Notes: generated by a model not told the origin, from the letters alone. 64,000 nt of DNA from Edaphochlamys debaryana (GCA_016858145.1 JAEHOE010000023.1:124001-188000); one strand, 5' to 3'. Positions 13,901 to 22,770 are shown, numbered from the stretch's first letter. Program-made: numbers and translations.

Positions 13901-15305
13901 GGGAGAGCGGCAGCGGTGCCCCTGCCCCCACACCCCCTCCCCCACCTCAACCCCCCCCACACACACCTCAACCCCCCCACCTCAACCCCCTCCCCCCCCC
14001 CAGGTCCCCAACCTGGCCGGCCTGGCCCGCACCTGCGAGGTGCTGGGCGCGGGGCGGCTGGTGCTGGCGGACGCGGGGGTGGCGCGGGACCCCGTGTTCA
14101 CATCCATCAGCGTCACGGCGGAGCAGTGAGGAGGGGGAGGGGAGGATTGAGAGCGGGCCAATGGAATGCAACGAGTTGGGGACCAGGAGGCGCGGGCACA
14201 GTCGGTGGTGGTGTGACGGTCGCAGCCGTGCCGAGCCGCGTGCATGTCGAGGCGCGTCATAGGCGCCCGCCCCCCCCTGACCCCTCACCCCCTCACCCCC
14301 TCACCCCCTGTCAGGTGGCTGCCCATGGAGGAGGTCAAGCCCACGGCGCTGCTGGCCTGGCTGGAGCGCAAGGCGGCTGAGGGGTGGGAAGGGGGGCAGG
14401 GAGGGAGAGAGAGGGGGCCATCCGAGTCAGAAAGCTGGCAGCGGGACGGGAGTCGGGGTTTCTCTGCCAAAGCCCGCGTCTGTCTAGAGTATGGGTATGG
14501 CCCGCTTTGAGCCTGCCTCTGCTCGCCCTTGCCGCTTACCTCGTCCCTCCGCTCCCTCTCCTCTTCAGCCCTCTCCTCCCTCCCCCATCCCCTTCCCCCC
14601 CACCCATCCCCCGCAGCTACACGCTGGTGGGTCTGGAGCAGACCGCCGAGTCGGTGCGGCTGCCGGACTTCGCCTGGCCGCACCGGGTGGTGCTGGTGCT
14701 GGGGCGGGAGAAGGAGGGCATACCGCCCGAGGTGGGGACGGGCGGGGCGGGGGGCGAGAGGGCGAGGATGGGAGTGGGGAGTGCGTGGGGATGGGCGGGG
14801 AGTGCTGCTGGCAGGTCCTGCTGCGGCCTCGCCGTGGTTGCGGCAGAGGTGGTGGCACTGACAAGGCCGGGTAGAGCTGGGCGACGCCCGCCTCCAGTCC
14901 TCCCCTCCCACCCCGCTCACGCCCCCCTCCCCGGTATGTACCTTTTTCGACAATCCCACCAGCAACGAGACGCTCTCACGGACAGCTTCAAACACCCCCC
15001 TCCCACCCACCCTCTCTTCCCCCCCACCCACCCCTCCCCCAGGTCCTGCAGCTGCTGGACCTCACTCTCCACACAGAAGCCCCTGTGCCCACGTGCATGC
15101 CAAAACACACACCACCCCTCTACCCCCCACCCCCCCACCCACCCAGGTCCTGCAGCTGCTGGACGCCACGCTGGAGATCCCCCAGCGGGGCATCATCCGC
15201 TCCCTCAACGTGCACGTGACGGGGGCCATTGCGCTGTACGAGTACTGCAGGAGCAGGCTGGGGCCGGCGCCCGCGGGGGCGGGGGCGGGGGCGAGCGGCG
15301 TGTGA
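1903..15305 (+). CDS. TARBP1: TARBP1/Trm3-like tRNA (guanosine-18-2'-O)-methyltransferase
   Basis: The product should transfer a methyl group from S-adenosylmethionine to the 2'-OH of G18 in the tRNA D-loop. I join 33 exons with continuous phase: 1903-2127, 2239-2323, 2459-2929, 3147-3469, 3706-3873, 4167-4379, 4560-4724, 4987-5290, 5506-5665, 5890-6252, 6433-6508, 6716-6911, 7170-7417, 7668-8018, 8245-8361, 8497-8685, 8844-9051, 9203-9819, 9992-10060, 10427-10513, 10772-10843, 11193-11285, 11433-11543, 11842-11905, 12072-12141, 12359-12453, 12650-12711, 13105-13502, 13762-13825, 14004-14125, 14315-14383, 14617-14731, 15147-15305, about 2042 residues. The C-terminal SPOUT/SpoU domain (about 1867-2030) has NLAGLARTCEV (motif 1), LGREKEGIP (motif 2) and IPQRGIIRSLNVHVTG (motif 3). 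The FQRKIKP stretch before it also looks family-like. The rest is helical HEAT-like sequence with Ala/Gly-rich inserts. It is longer than animal TARBP1 or yeast Trm3. Introns 6 and 22 are GC-AG. Family assignment is firm; some exon edges are not. Confidence 0.88.
6303..6395. repeat. 31-bp tandem repeat, three copies, in intron 10
   Basis: A 31-bp unit containing GCTCATAGGTTCCCAACTAA starts at 6303, 6334 and 6365. The third copy has small changes. It lies wholly in the methyltransferase intron between exons 10 and 11. Confidence 0.9.
10222..10420. repeat. (CCCCCA)n hexanucleotide run in intron 19
   Basis: About 200 bp of nearly uninterrupted CCCCCA/CCCCA units end just before the CAG acceptor of exon 20. 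The minus strand is a TGGGGG run that could form G-quadruplexes. It serves as an extreme polypyrimidine tract. The next intron opens with the complementary GGGGGT run (10514-10551). Confidence 0.9.
10514..10551. repeat. (GGGGGT)n run at the 5' end of intron 20
   Basis: Immediately after exon 20 the intron begins GTGGGGGCAGGGG and continues as repeated GTGGGG units. These are reverse-complementary to the run upstream of the same exon. Confidence 0.85.
11101..11163. repeat. CCCTCCCTGC-type 10-bp tandem repeat in intron 21
   Basis: A 10-bp unit of the form CCCTCCCTGC is repeated about six times, followed by C/T-rich sequence up to the acceptor at 11191-11192, which is AAG rather than the usual CAG. 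No coding potential is inferred. Confidence 0.8.
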
Positions 15306-16070
15306 GGTGGGGTGGGGGCTGGGGGGCCACGTGGCAAGTGGGGGTGAGCGTGGGGTCCTGTGGTCGAGGAGGTGGGGAACGGGAGACAGGCCCGGCGGAA
15401 GGTAGCGTGCGAGGCAAGGACGGAAGCTAGGACTGGAGGGAAGCTGAGGAGGGGAGTGTGTGACCAAACAAGCAATTACGGTAGTGTCGGCCTCGTGAGC
15501 TTCACGATGCATGCCGGGGTACTGGGTCGGCCACCCCTCGGTGCAGGGGGGCAGACAGCGGGCTCGTGAGCAGGTGCTGTGGTGCGGCAGGCTGGGCAGC
15601 TGGGCCTGTGCTCAAGCTAGCACAGCGGTCTGGATACGGACGTGGAGTTGGGGTAGGGGATGGAGGCGACGTGGCGAGGAGGCGACTTGTGGAGACGCTG
15701 AGGGGTGCGGACGCTGGAGGCGGGGGCCAGGGGGGGGACGCGTTGAAGCACTGGCGGTGTTGCTTGCAGGCTGCTGCCCCCGGGCATTGGCCCACAAGTG
15801 CAGCGAGGGCACGTCCGCGGAGTCAGCGGTGGTGCGTCAAACTCTGCAATTGCATGTCGACACCAGTTCCACTGTTAAGAGAAGGCCTGAGCGGTAGCCT
15901 AGCTAGCGTCATGCACACGACGCGGCGCGGCATGCAGAAGCGTCGTCCTGGTCAGCCCGATGTACGGCTTACAGGTACCCCGTACGACCCTTGCGAGGAC
16001 AGACAGATGTTGCAAGTGTTGACCCAACCCGCACGCTCCGTTAGGGCCAGAGTCGGGGCACACCAAGGAC
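15306..16070 (+). other. Convergent 3' region of the methyltransferase gene
   Basis: After the TGA at 15303-15305 there is GC-rich sequence with no supported exon. It should contain the 3' UTR. The first plus-strand TGTAA I notice is at 16093-16097, about 790 nt after the stop. On the minus strand a TGTAA (15973-15969) could end the transcript of the His-rich gene, so the two 3' UTRs may overlap. Without transcripts this is tentative. Confidence 0.4.
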
Positions 16071-16325
16071 TCAGATACGACTAGCTCTCCGCTGTAAGAC
16101 CCGATGGATGAAGTGCCCAAGAGCACGTGGGCATTGCTGCCAAAAGGAACCCACATCACCTCCATAGAAGCACAAACCAGACTCGTGCCGAATCTGCTCA
16201 TACCCCTCACACTCGAACAACACATGCGGGGCCCAGGTGGCCGCCAAGGTGCCGTACCCCCCACTGCTGGGCCAGCCATCGCCCATCATCCGTGCTAGGG
16301 TAGGAGCGTAAAGGTACAATAGCAA
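16071..16325 (-). pseudogene. Probable non-LTR (LINE) retrotransposon C-terminal remnant
   Basis: The minus strand carries an open stretch of about 84 codons with the pattern HVLFECEGYEQIR, followed by a segment ending in SFWQQCPRALGHFIHRVLQRR. The first part resembles the His-x3-Cys knuckle with a following Tyr/Arg stretch found at the C-terminus of many LINE reverse transcriptases; the second resembles their last helix. No reverse transcriptase core or endonuclease is present nearby, so this would be a 5'-truncated, inactive remnant. It lies sense-oriented in the probable 3' UTR of the His-rich gene. The call rests on pattern memory only; it could be chance. Confidence 0.35.
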
Positions 16326-16464
16326 TGGGTAACAAAGGGGGCACTGCCGCTAACACATGCGTGCACCACTGTCTTTGCCGGGGTCATCGAACCAAGTTGG
16401 ACTGGACAATTGCCCAGCACACTCATGTCTTCTCCTGCAGCCCTGCTGCTAAGGGCCTGCGGCT

Positions 16465-17469
16465 TCACCTGCGGCCCCCACGCAGCGCCCGGCTGAAGCT
16501 ACCCGAGCTCTGCCCTTCACCACCGCCCAACCCAGCAGCCCGCGGCCCGGCCCCCGACTCTTCAGCCCCTCCGTGCGGCCCGTCCTCAGGCCCACCCCTG
16601 GGCCCACCGTGGGGTCCGCCGTGGGGCCCGTCCTCAGGCCCGCCGTGGGGCCCACCGTGGGGTCCGCCGTGGGGTCCGTCCTCGGGCCCACCGTGGGGCC
16701 CACCGTGGGGGCCGCCGTGGGGTCCGCCGTGGGGGCCATCCTCAGGCCCACCGTGGGGCCCACCGTTGGGTCCGTCCTCGGGCCCGCCGTGGGGCCCGCC
16801 GTGGGGCCCGCCGTGGGGCCCGCCGTGGGGCCCGTCCTCAGGCCCACCGTGGGGCCCACCGTGGGGTCCGTCCTCAGGCCCACCGTGGGGCCCGCCGTGG
16901 GGTCCGCCGTGGGGCCCGTCCTCAGGCCCATCGTGGGGGCCGCCGTGGGGTCCGCCGTGGGGGCCAGGCATGTCGTCATGCGGACCGGGGAAGGGACGAC
17001 CCCAGGGCGTGGGCAGGAAGGCCGGAGGCAGGGGCCCATCCAGCCAGACCAGGAGGTCGTGGCCGATGTGCCCCAGCCAGCAGGCCAGAGCATGAACGGC
17101 CCCAAGGAAGCCGTGAGGAGGAGGCGGACCAAAGGGGTCGTTGGGGTCGGGGAAGGGGCCGTGCGGGTGGGGGAGTTGGTCGCGGGGATCGGGGAAGGGG
17201 TCGAAGGGGTCGTCGTGGGGGCCGGGGCCGCTCAGCCCGTCGGGGCGCGGGTCGGGTCGGCGGTCGGGGTCCAGCACATGTTGCGACGCTGCAGGGCGAA
17301 AGGGCGCAAGCGCGTGAGACGCTGAACCGTAATGAGGCTTCTAGAGACTCAACCGTGCCTGCTAGCCTTCATAACGCGTACCTGCGTGCCCGACGAACAC
17401 TAAGAGAAGGGCGACGCTGACGAAACACGGTAGCCAGGGGCGGGAACGACAGCTCAGCGATACTGTCAT
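16465..17469 (-). CDS. Secreted Pro-His-Gly-Gly tetrapeptide-repeat protein
   Basis: Exon 1 (17469-17382) starts with ATG and encodes a 29-residue signal peptide: a short Arg-containing start, a hydrophobic core [15 protein letters not shown] and a small-residue end. A GT-AG intron (17381-17289) joins in phase to exon 2 (17288-16465), for about 303 residues. The mature part opens with about 100 residues rich in Asp, Pro and His, including a more hydrophobic segment [19 protein letters not shown]. Then follow 33 tetrapeptides: 22 PHGG, 8 PEDG and single PHDG, PNGG and PRGG. A short Gly/Ser/Arg-rich tail ends at TGA. His followed by Gly-Gly can coordinate Cu(II), as in other HGG repeats, so extracellular or wall metal binding is plausible but inferred. 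A donor-like GTGAAG overlaps the stop, so the 3' end may differ. I recognise no family. Confidence 0.68.
16569..16966. repeat. 12-bp coding minisatellite (PHGG/PEDG units)
   Basis: Thirty-three 12-bp units encode the tetrapeptide tract on the minus strand. The PEDG unit recurs after runs of one to four PHGG-type units, which suggests higher-order duplication. The plus strand is open too but has no leader or start context. Confidence 0.85.
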
Positions 17470-18025
17470 GATAATAGGAAGAAGAAGCTACGGAAGCGAC
17501 TCAGGAAGGGGAACAAGCGCGCGATGTATGGTCGAGGCGAGTGAAAACGGCTTTGACGGCGGGACAATGAGTGTGCCAGTCAGTGAGTATGCGTGCTGTC
17601 TTCAGCGAGTTGAAATAAAGGCACTCGGGCTTGGGGCAGCTGCGGGTGAAGTATACGACCGTTGGGAGTTGGCGACGCCGTTACGTCTACGACTGCCCTC
17701 TACGTTGATGCCCGACGAGGCAGCCTGCGATGCAATAGTTCAGAATTCCAATGCAGCCTTCGGCGGTCTGGTTTGGAAGTTGACTGGTGCACACAGAATG
17801 TCACAATGTACTGAGCGGTCCTGCCCTGCCGCTGCCTTGCTCGCCAACCGCATTGACGATGTTAAGCGTCAGGGGATAGCAGGAGTTGGCCCTCGCGGAA
17901 AAGACGTCGTCGGAAGGGACTCATCCATCAGGTAGCCTTCTACGTGCCGCGAACCTGCCTCCTCGCTCTTATCCTCAGCAGCTGATGGCTTTCCCAAAGC
18001 TTAACGTGTCACTCCAGGGCGACCG
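17470..18025. other. Upstream region of the PHGG gene, no gene seen
   Basis: About 550 bp between the start codon of the PHGG gene and the left inverted arm. It is less GC-rich than the flanking coding exons. It presumably holds the promoter of the minus-strand gene. I find no supported exon, RNA gene or repeat. Its border with the arm is sharp at 18025/18026. Confidence 0.5.
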
Positions 18026-19738
18026 ATCACACAGGCCGGTTGTTCGTCGGCGGCCGCTGGCGGGACAGTGGCGGCTCAACGCTGGGCATTCGGCGCCCAT
18101 CCTGGGGGGCATGCTACAAAGTTCACATGTCCGTGCCCGTGACGCAAAAAAGGAACTTGAAGGGTGCCACTTGCCCTGAAGGGTTTGAGATGGCCGCTCC
18201 ACAGGGCATGCCGGTACACTGCTGCCGGGTGGATATCCCATGCTATGGGGGCGCACAGAGGTGGGTCCCTGGGATGCCCGCCCGCCTCGGGCCCGGGCCG
18301 GGTGGCCCCTGAGCCCCGCTGGGCCCTAAAACGCCTGATCCTTCCACGGATCTGTCGTACGCGGTCGACAGGATTCGAACCTATGCGGGAGATCCCATCT
18401 GATTTCGAGTCAGACCCCTTAATCACTCGGGCACGACCGCTCATCATCTGAAGATATCCGTACGCGCTCAGCGGGAACGGATGCCATATACAGATCCACA
18501 CCACACCCCGTTCCGAACACGCATCCACACGCAAGGCGCTCAGCGCAGAAGCCGGGAGCCCGGGAGCCCGCGGCAGGGGGGCTTGAGCCCGCTGAGCGGG
18601 AGGGGGAGGGGGTTGCAGGTGGGGGAGGTTGGGGGGTGGGAAGGGAGAGGGGAGGGAGGCAAGAAGCGAGGGGAGGGCTTGGGGCCTCAGAGAGGGCTTG
18701 ATGAGGGGGCCTCGGAGGCACGTGGGCGAGCTGGCAAGAGTGTAGGGGGCTGGGGCGGCCTGCGGACCTGTCGGCGAGCCCTTGCAGCCTGGAGAGCGCT
18801 GTGAAGAGGTTGGACGGGGGTGCTGCCCCCGCTCCTTACCCCACCCCACCCCACCCCACCCCCGGTACGCACCGCCGTTCTTCGGCCTTCCCCACTCGCA
18901 CCCCTTCTTACGCGGCCTGACCCTCCATGCCGCATCGGCGGCCCTTGCTGACACGGCTCGACAGGTCCGTTGCTTGCTGACCTGCGCCCTACCTCCCCTG
19001 AGGCTGTGCGGCGTCGTCGCGTCAGTCCTCAATCTCCTCGTCGTGAGGCCCTCAGTTCTGGGGGCTACTGGTACCATACCGCCCAGGAAGCTCCACGCCG
19101 CGCCCCTACGGACGTCAACCCCGCTGTGCTTACCGCCGCCTTGACGCCTGCAGGCAGGTCGCACGGCAACCTGGCAGCCCACGGCAATGCCCGCAGGCAA
19201 CTGCAGTCTGAGCAAGGCCAGGGGGCGGGGGCGGGGCCCTGGAGGGGGCGCAGCAAGCCCGGGATGCTTGGGCGGCAAGGCCCGGGTGACTTGCTTGCGC
19301 TCATGGCTGCCATACGGCATGCCGCCGGGACGGCTCTCCATCGCAAGCGCCGGTGACCCGGTGTGCTGTGAGCGACACTCCAGCTTCGCCCCATGGCACG
19401 CGGACAAGAGGGTTCCGGGCACCCGGCTCTGTCCCTGGGCGTGCACGAGGGGGTTGAAGACGACGGTAAGGCGTAAGAGGGGCAAATGGTGACTGCACTA
19501 TTGCAGTAAAGGTACTGCACTACGGCAGCCACACGGCCAGCAGTAGCTTTCTGGTATCGTCCCCCAGGTTCCCCCACCGCTTGCACGCGCGCCCCGGCCC
19601 CAGCCCTTTCAGGCTTCCAGGGGTACTGGCGTTGAAGATTTGCATACCATACTATGCAACGGCAGCAAAGCCCACTGCCTGCTGCGTGTTGCCCCTGTTG
19701 CCGGGAATGTCGATGTACCGGTGGATGGGTTGTGGGGC
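18026..19738 (-). repeat. Left arm of a 1.7-kb inverted repeat
   Basis: This 1713-bp segment is the reverse complement of 23352-25064. Position pairs sum to 43090 along the whole arm, so there is no net indel, and only a few substitutions are seen. It contains, from its outer end inward, a diverged satellite-like monomer (about 18026-18262), tRNA-Ser copy A with C/T-rich flank, and a further ~0.8 kb. The arms are separated by a 3.6-kb spacer. Confidence 0.95.
18360..18440 (-). tRNA. tRNA-Ser (anticodon CGA), copy A, with altered D-loop
   Basis: The acceptor stem GCGGTCG/CGACCGC, anticodon stem TCTGA/TCAGA with loop CTCGAAA (anticodon CGA, codon UCG), long class II variable arm, T-arm with GGTTCGAATCC and discriminator G are intact, with no intron. 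The D-loop reads AGTGATTAAG where the other two copies have AGTGGTTAAG. By alignment this changes G19 to A while keeping G18. G19 normally pairs with C56 of the T-loop, and the base is also in the internal box A, so this copy may be poorly transcribed or non-functional. A TTTT terminator (18331-18328) lies 28 nt downstream. Confidence 0.88.
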
Positions 19739-19743
19739 TTGTC

Positions 19744-20454
19744 AGCCGTGTCAGCAAGGGCCGCCGACGCGCCATGAAGGGTCAGGCCGCGAAGTAAGGG
19801 GTGCGAGTGGGGAAGGGCGAAGAATGGCGGTGCGTACCGGGGGTGGGGTGGGGTAGAGTGGGGTAAGGAGCGGGGGCAGCACCGCGTCTAACCTCCTCAC
19901 AGCACTCTCCTGGCTGCAAGGGCTCGCCGATAGGTCCGCAGGCCGCCCCAGCCCCCTACGCTCTTGCCAGCTCGCCCACGTGCCTCCGAGGCCCCCTCAT
20001 CAAGCCCTCTCTGAGGCCCCAAGCCCTCCCCTCGCTTCTTGCCTCCCTCCCCTCTCCCTTCCCACCCCCCAACCTCCCCCACCTGCAACCCCCTCCCCCT
20101 CCCGCTCAGCGGGCTCAAGCCCCCCTGCCGCGGGCTCCCGGGCTCCCGGCTTCTGCGCTGAGCGCCTTGCGTGTGGATGCGTGTTCGGAACGAGGTGTGG
20201 TGTGGATCTGTCTATGGCATCCGTTCCCGCTGAGCGCGTACGGATATCTTCAGATGATGAGCGGTCGTGCCCGAGTGGTTAAGGGGTCTGACTCGAAATC
20301 AGATGGGATCTCCCGCATAGGTTCGAATCCTGTCGACCGCGTACGACAGATCCGTGGAAGGATCAGGCGTTTTAGGGCCCAGCGGGGCTCAGGGGCCACC
20401 CGGCCCGGGCCCGAGGCGGGCGGGCATCCCAGGGACCCACCTCTGTGCGCCCGT
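19744..20454 (+). repeat. tRNA-Ser module B (third copy of the 0.7-kb module)
   Basis: This segment matches 24132-24842 in the same orientation and 18248-18958 in reverse, with more substitutions and at least one indel than between the two arms. It begins at AGCCGTGTCAGCAAGG and ends a few bases into the satellite-like sequence (CTCTGTGCGCCC), after which similarity stops. With the left arm it forms a second, shorter palindrome. Confidence 0.9.
20261..20341 (+). tRNA. tRNA-Ser (anticodon CGA), copy B
   Basis: An 81-nt class II tRNA: 7-bp acceptor stem GCGGTCG/CGACCGC, D-loop with intact GG, anticodon CGA in loop CTCGAAA, long variable arm GGGATCTCCC, T-loop TTCGAAT and discriminator G. It has no intron and no encoded CCA, as expected for a nuclear gene. 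A TTTT Pol III terminator is at 20370-20373. Confidence 0.95.
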
Positions 20455-21094
20455 AGAGCAACGACATTTGGCAATGCAGTGGCCCACCCACAAATGAAGG
20501 AGCCAACAAAACGTTAAAAATTGGGCAATCGCCCAAAATGCGTTTTGGGGCGAGTGTAGGACGGCCCCCCACCCCCGCGTTGAGGGCGGGGGAGAGGGGG
20601 GGTGCGACGTGGTTGCTGTGTGTTTTGGCGGTACGACCGGTGGCCAGCGGTATTGGAGTCTGACCCCGCCCCCTTGCGTTTTCAGCTGGTGCGTTGCCGA
20701 AATGAGCAGTCTGCCGGCAACGAGACCGGCGTAGTGTCTTTATGCGCCGTCGCACTCGGCGGCGGATACTGTTGGCTGCGCGTTTTCCTTTGGCGATTTC
20801 CTTTGGAGGTGTGGAGCCGACGACCACCGTGATGCCAGGTGTAACAACTGGATATTGCGGAGGCACCGCGCGGCGGTACAGCCTCGTTCGCCAGGCTCCG
20901 ACATGGACATCCCGACTCGGGGGAAGTCCCCGACGTGGGAAAGCCAGCTACCTATCGGCCGCAACATAGAATGGCAAGTGATTGGAATGGAAAGGGGGGT
21001 AATCCCTTGGTTGCCGGAGCCGCATGGCTCCTGAGGTCGCCCGACGAAAGGGCTTGTGTTCTGAGAGTTCTTCCGAGCGCTCGTAGTGCTTGTG
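20455..21094. other. Spacer segment without recognised gene
   Basis: About 640 bp between tRNA module B and the 71-bp array. It starts with AT-richer sequence and two overlapping hairpins at 20521-20549 (TTGGGC/GCCCAA and CCCAAAA/TTTTGGG) that cannot form together. The remainder is unremarkable; open frames show no domain-like pattern. Confidence 0.5.
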
Positions 21095-22171
21095 GTTTGT
21101 GCCCCTGAAGAGGGGCGGCGGCGGCAGGGCCGGGTGCGGGGTCGCTGCTGGGCGTGTTGCTTGCGTTGTGTACCCTTGCGGAGGGGCGGCGGCGGCAGGG
21201 CCGGTTGCGAGGCCTGCTGCGCCCGTGTGGCGTGCGTTGCGTTGTGCACCCCTGGAGAGGAGCGACGGCGGCAGGGCCGGTTGCGAGGCCTGCTGCGCGC
21301 GCGTTGCTTGCGGTTTGTGCCCCTGGAGAGGGGCGGCGGCGGCAGGGCCGGTTGCGAGGCCTGCTGCGCGCGCGTTGCTTGCGGTTTGTGCCCCTGGAGA
21401 GGGGCGGCGGCGGCAGGGCCGGTTGCGAAGCCTGCTGCGCGCGCGTTGCTTGCGGTCTGTGCCCCTGGAGAGGGGCGGCGGCGGCAGGGCCGGTTGCGAG
21501 GCCTGCTGCGCGCGCGTTGCTTGCGGTTTGTGCCCCTGGAGAGGGGCGGCGGCGGCAGGGCCGGTTGCGAGGCCTGCTGCGCGCGTGTTACGCGCGTTGC
21601 GTACCCCTGGAGAGGAGCGGCGGCGGCAGGGCCGGTTGCGGGGCCTGCTGCGCGCGGGTTGCTCGCGTTGCGTATCCCTGGCAGGGGGTGGGGCGGCAGG
21701 GCCGGGTGCGAGGCCTGCTGCGCGCGTGTTGCTTGCGTTGCGTACCCCTGGCGAGGGGTGGGGCGGCAGGGCCGGGTGCGAGGCCTGCTGCGCGCGTGTT
21801 GCTCGCGTTGCGTACCCCTCGAGAGGGGTGGCGGCTGTAGGGCCGGTTGCGAGGCCTGCTGCGCCCGTGTTGCTTGCGTTGTGTGCCCCTGGAGAGGGGC
21901 GGCGGCGGCAGGGCCGGTTAGTTGCGGGGCTTGCTGCGCGCGTGTTGCGCGCGTTGTGTACCCTTCGAGAGGGGTGGGGCGGCAGGGCCGGTTGCGAGGC
22001 CTGCTGCGCGCGTGTTGCGCGCGTTGTGTACCCCTCGAGAGGGGTGGGGCGGCAGGGCCGGTTGCGAGGCCTGCTGCGCGCGTGTGGCGCGCGTTGTGTA
22101 CCCCTCGAGAGGGGCGGCGGCGGCAGGGCCGGTTGCGGGGCTTGCCGCGCGCGTGTTGCGCGCGTTGTGTA
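21095..22171. repeat. 71-bp tandem array, about 15 imperfect copies
   Basis: The landmark GCAGGGCCGG (or a one-step variant) recurs 15 times, mostly 71 bp apart with a range of 68-76. Many units contain two possible hairpins: CCCCT-CGAG-AGGGG and GCGCGC-GTGTT-GCGCGC. Open frames run through the array on both strands, but because 71 is not a multiple of three the frame rotates, which argues against a conserved peptide. Confidence 0.92.
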
Positions 22172-22270
22172 TCCAGGAAGTGGTTTGCAGCGGGGTCGAC
22201 TGTTCGGTCGGTGTGCTTGTCTGTCTGCATGTGGGTCTGTCCGTGTGACCTTGGCGGGCGATCTCCGTGA

Positions 22271-22637
22271 ATGCACGGTCTATCCCCGTGAAAGGATAGC
22301 GTGGGGCCTACGTGAGTGGCCCACATGCGGTCTATCCCCGTGAAAGGATAGCGTGGGGCCTGCGTGAGTGGCCCACATGCAATCTATCCCCGTGAAAGGA
22401 TAGCGTGGGGCCTACGTGAGTGGCCCACATGCGGTCTATCCCCGTGAAAGGATAGCGTGGGGCCTACGTGAGTGGCCCACATGCGGTCTATCCCCGTGAA
22501 AGGATAGCGTGGGGCCTACGTGAGTGGCCCACATGCGGTCTATCCCCGTGAAAGGATAGCGTGGGGCCTACGTGAGTGGCCCACATGCGGTCTATCCCCG
22601 TGAAAGGATAGCGTGGGGCCTACGTGAGTGGCCCAAT
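22271..22637. repeat. 52-bp tandem array, seven nearly identical copies
   Basis: TCTATCCCCGTGAAAGG recurs at 22279, 22331, 22383, 22435, 22487, 22539 and 22591, exactly 52 bp apart. Each unit can form two hairpins: CTATCC/GGATAG with an 8-nt loop, and GTGGGGCC/GGCCCAC with a bulge and a 9-nt loop. The copies differ at only a few bases. Confidence 0.95.
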
Positions 22638-22695
22638 GTTTTTGAAGGCGGTGTATCTGTCTATTTGTAGCTCGGGGGTATGTGCGGGTGATCGC

Positions 22696-22770
22696 TGCTG
22701 TGCTGTGCTGTGCTGTGCTGTGCTGTGCTGTGCTGTGCTGTGCTGTGCTGTGCTGTGCTGCGCTGTGCTG
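22696..22770. repeat. (CTGTG)n pentanucleotide microsatellite
   Basis: About fifteen tandem CTGTG units with one interruption (CGCTG) near the right end. Confidence 0.95.

Noticed and set aside
16325..17095. Plus-strand PPWG-repeat open frame
   Set aside because: It is the antisense reading of the PHGG tract; the minus strand has the signal peptide, an in-phase GT-AG intron and a proper start.
17468..17935. 155-codon plus-strand open frame
   Set aside because: It overlaps the start codon and signal peptide exon region of the minus-strand gene, and its composition and lack of motifs suggest promoter sequence.
18076..19485. 469-codon open frame in each inverted arm (also 23605-25014 plus)
   Set aside because: It reads straight through the tRNA-Ser gene and low-complexity flank. 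Its identity in both arms is explained by the inverted duplication, and no domain or splice structure is seen.
20740..22326. Long open frames of about 400-530 codons on both strands through the 71-bp array
   Set aside because: Several frames on both strands are open at once because the repeat lacks stops; the 71-bp period rotates the frame, so no peptide is preserved.
22271..22637. CRISPR array
   Set aside because: Units are contiguous with no distinct spacers, no cas genes are present, and the surroundings are clearly eukaryotic nuclear genes.
22271..22637. Tandem hammerhead ribozymes
   Set aside because: GAAA is present in each unit but the CUGANGA core is missing on both strands.
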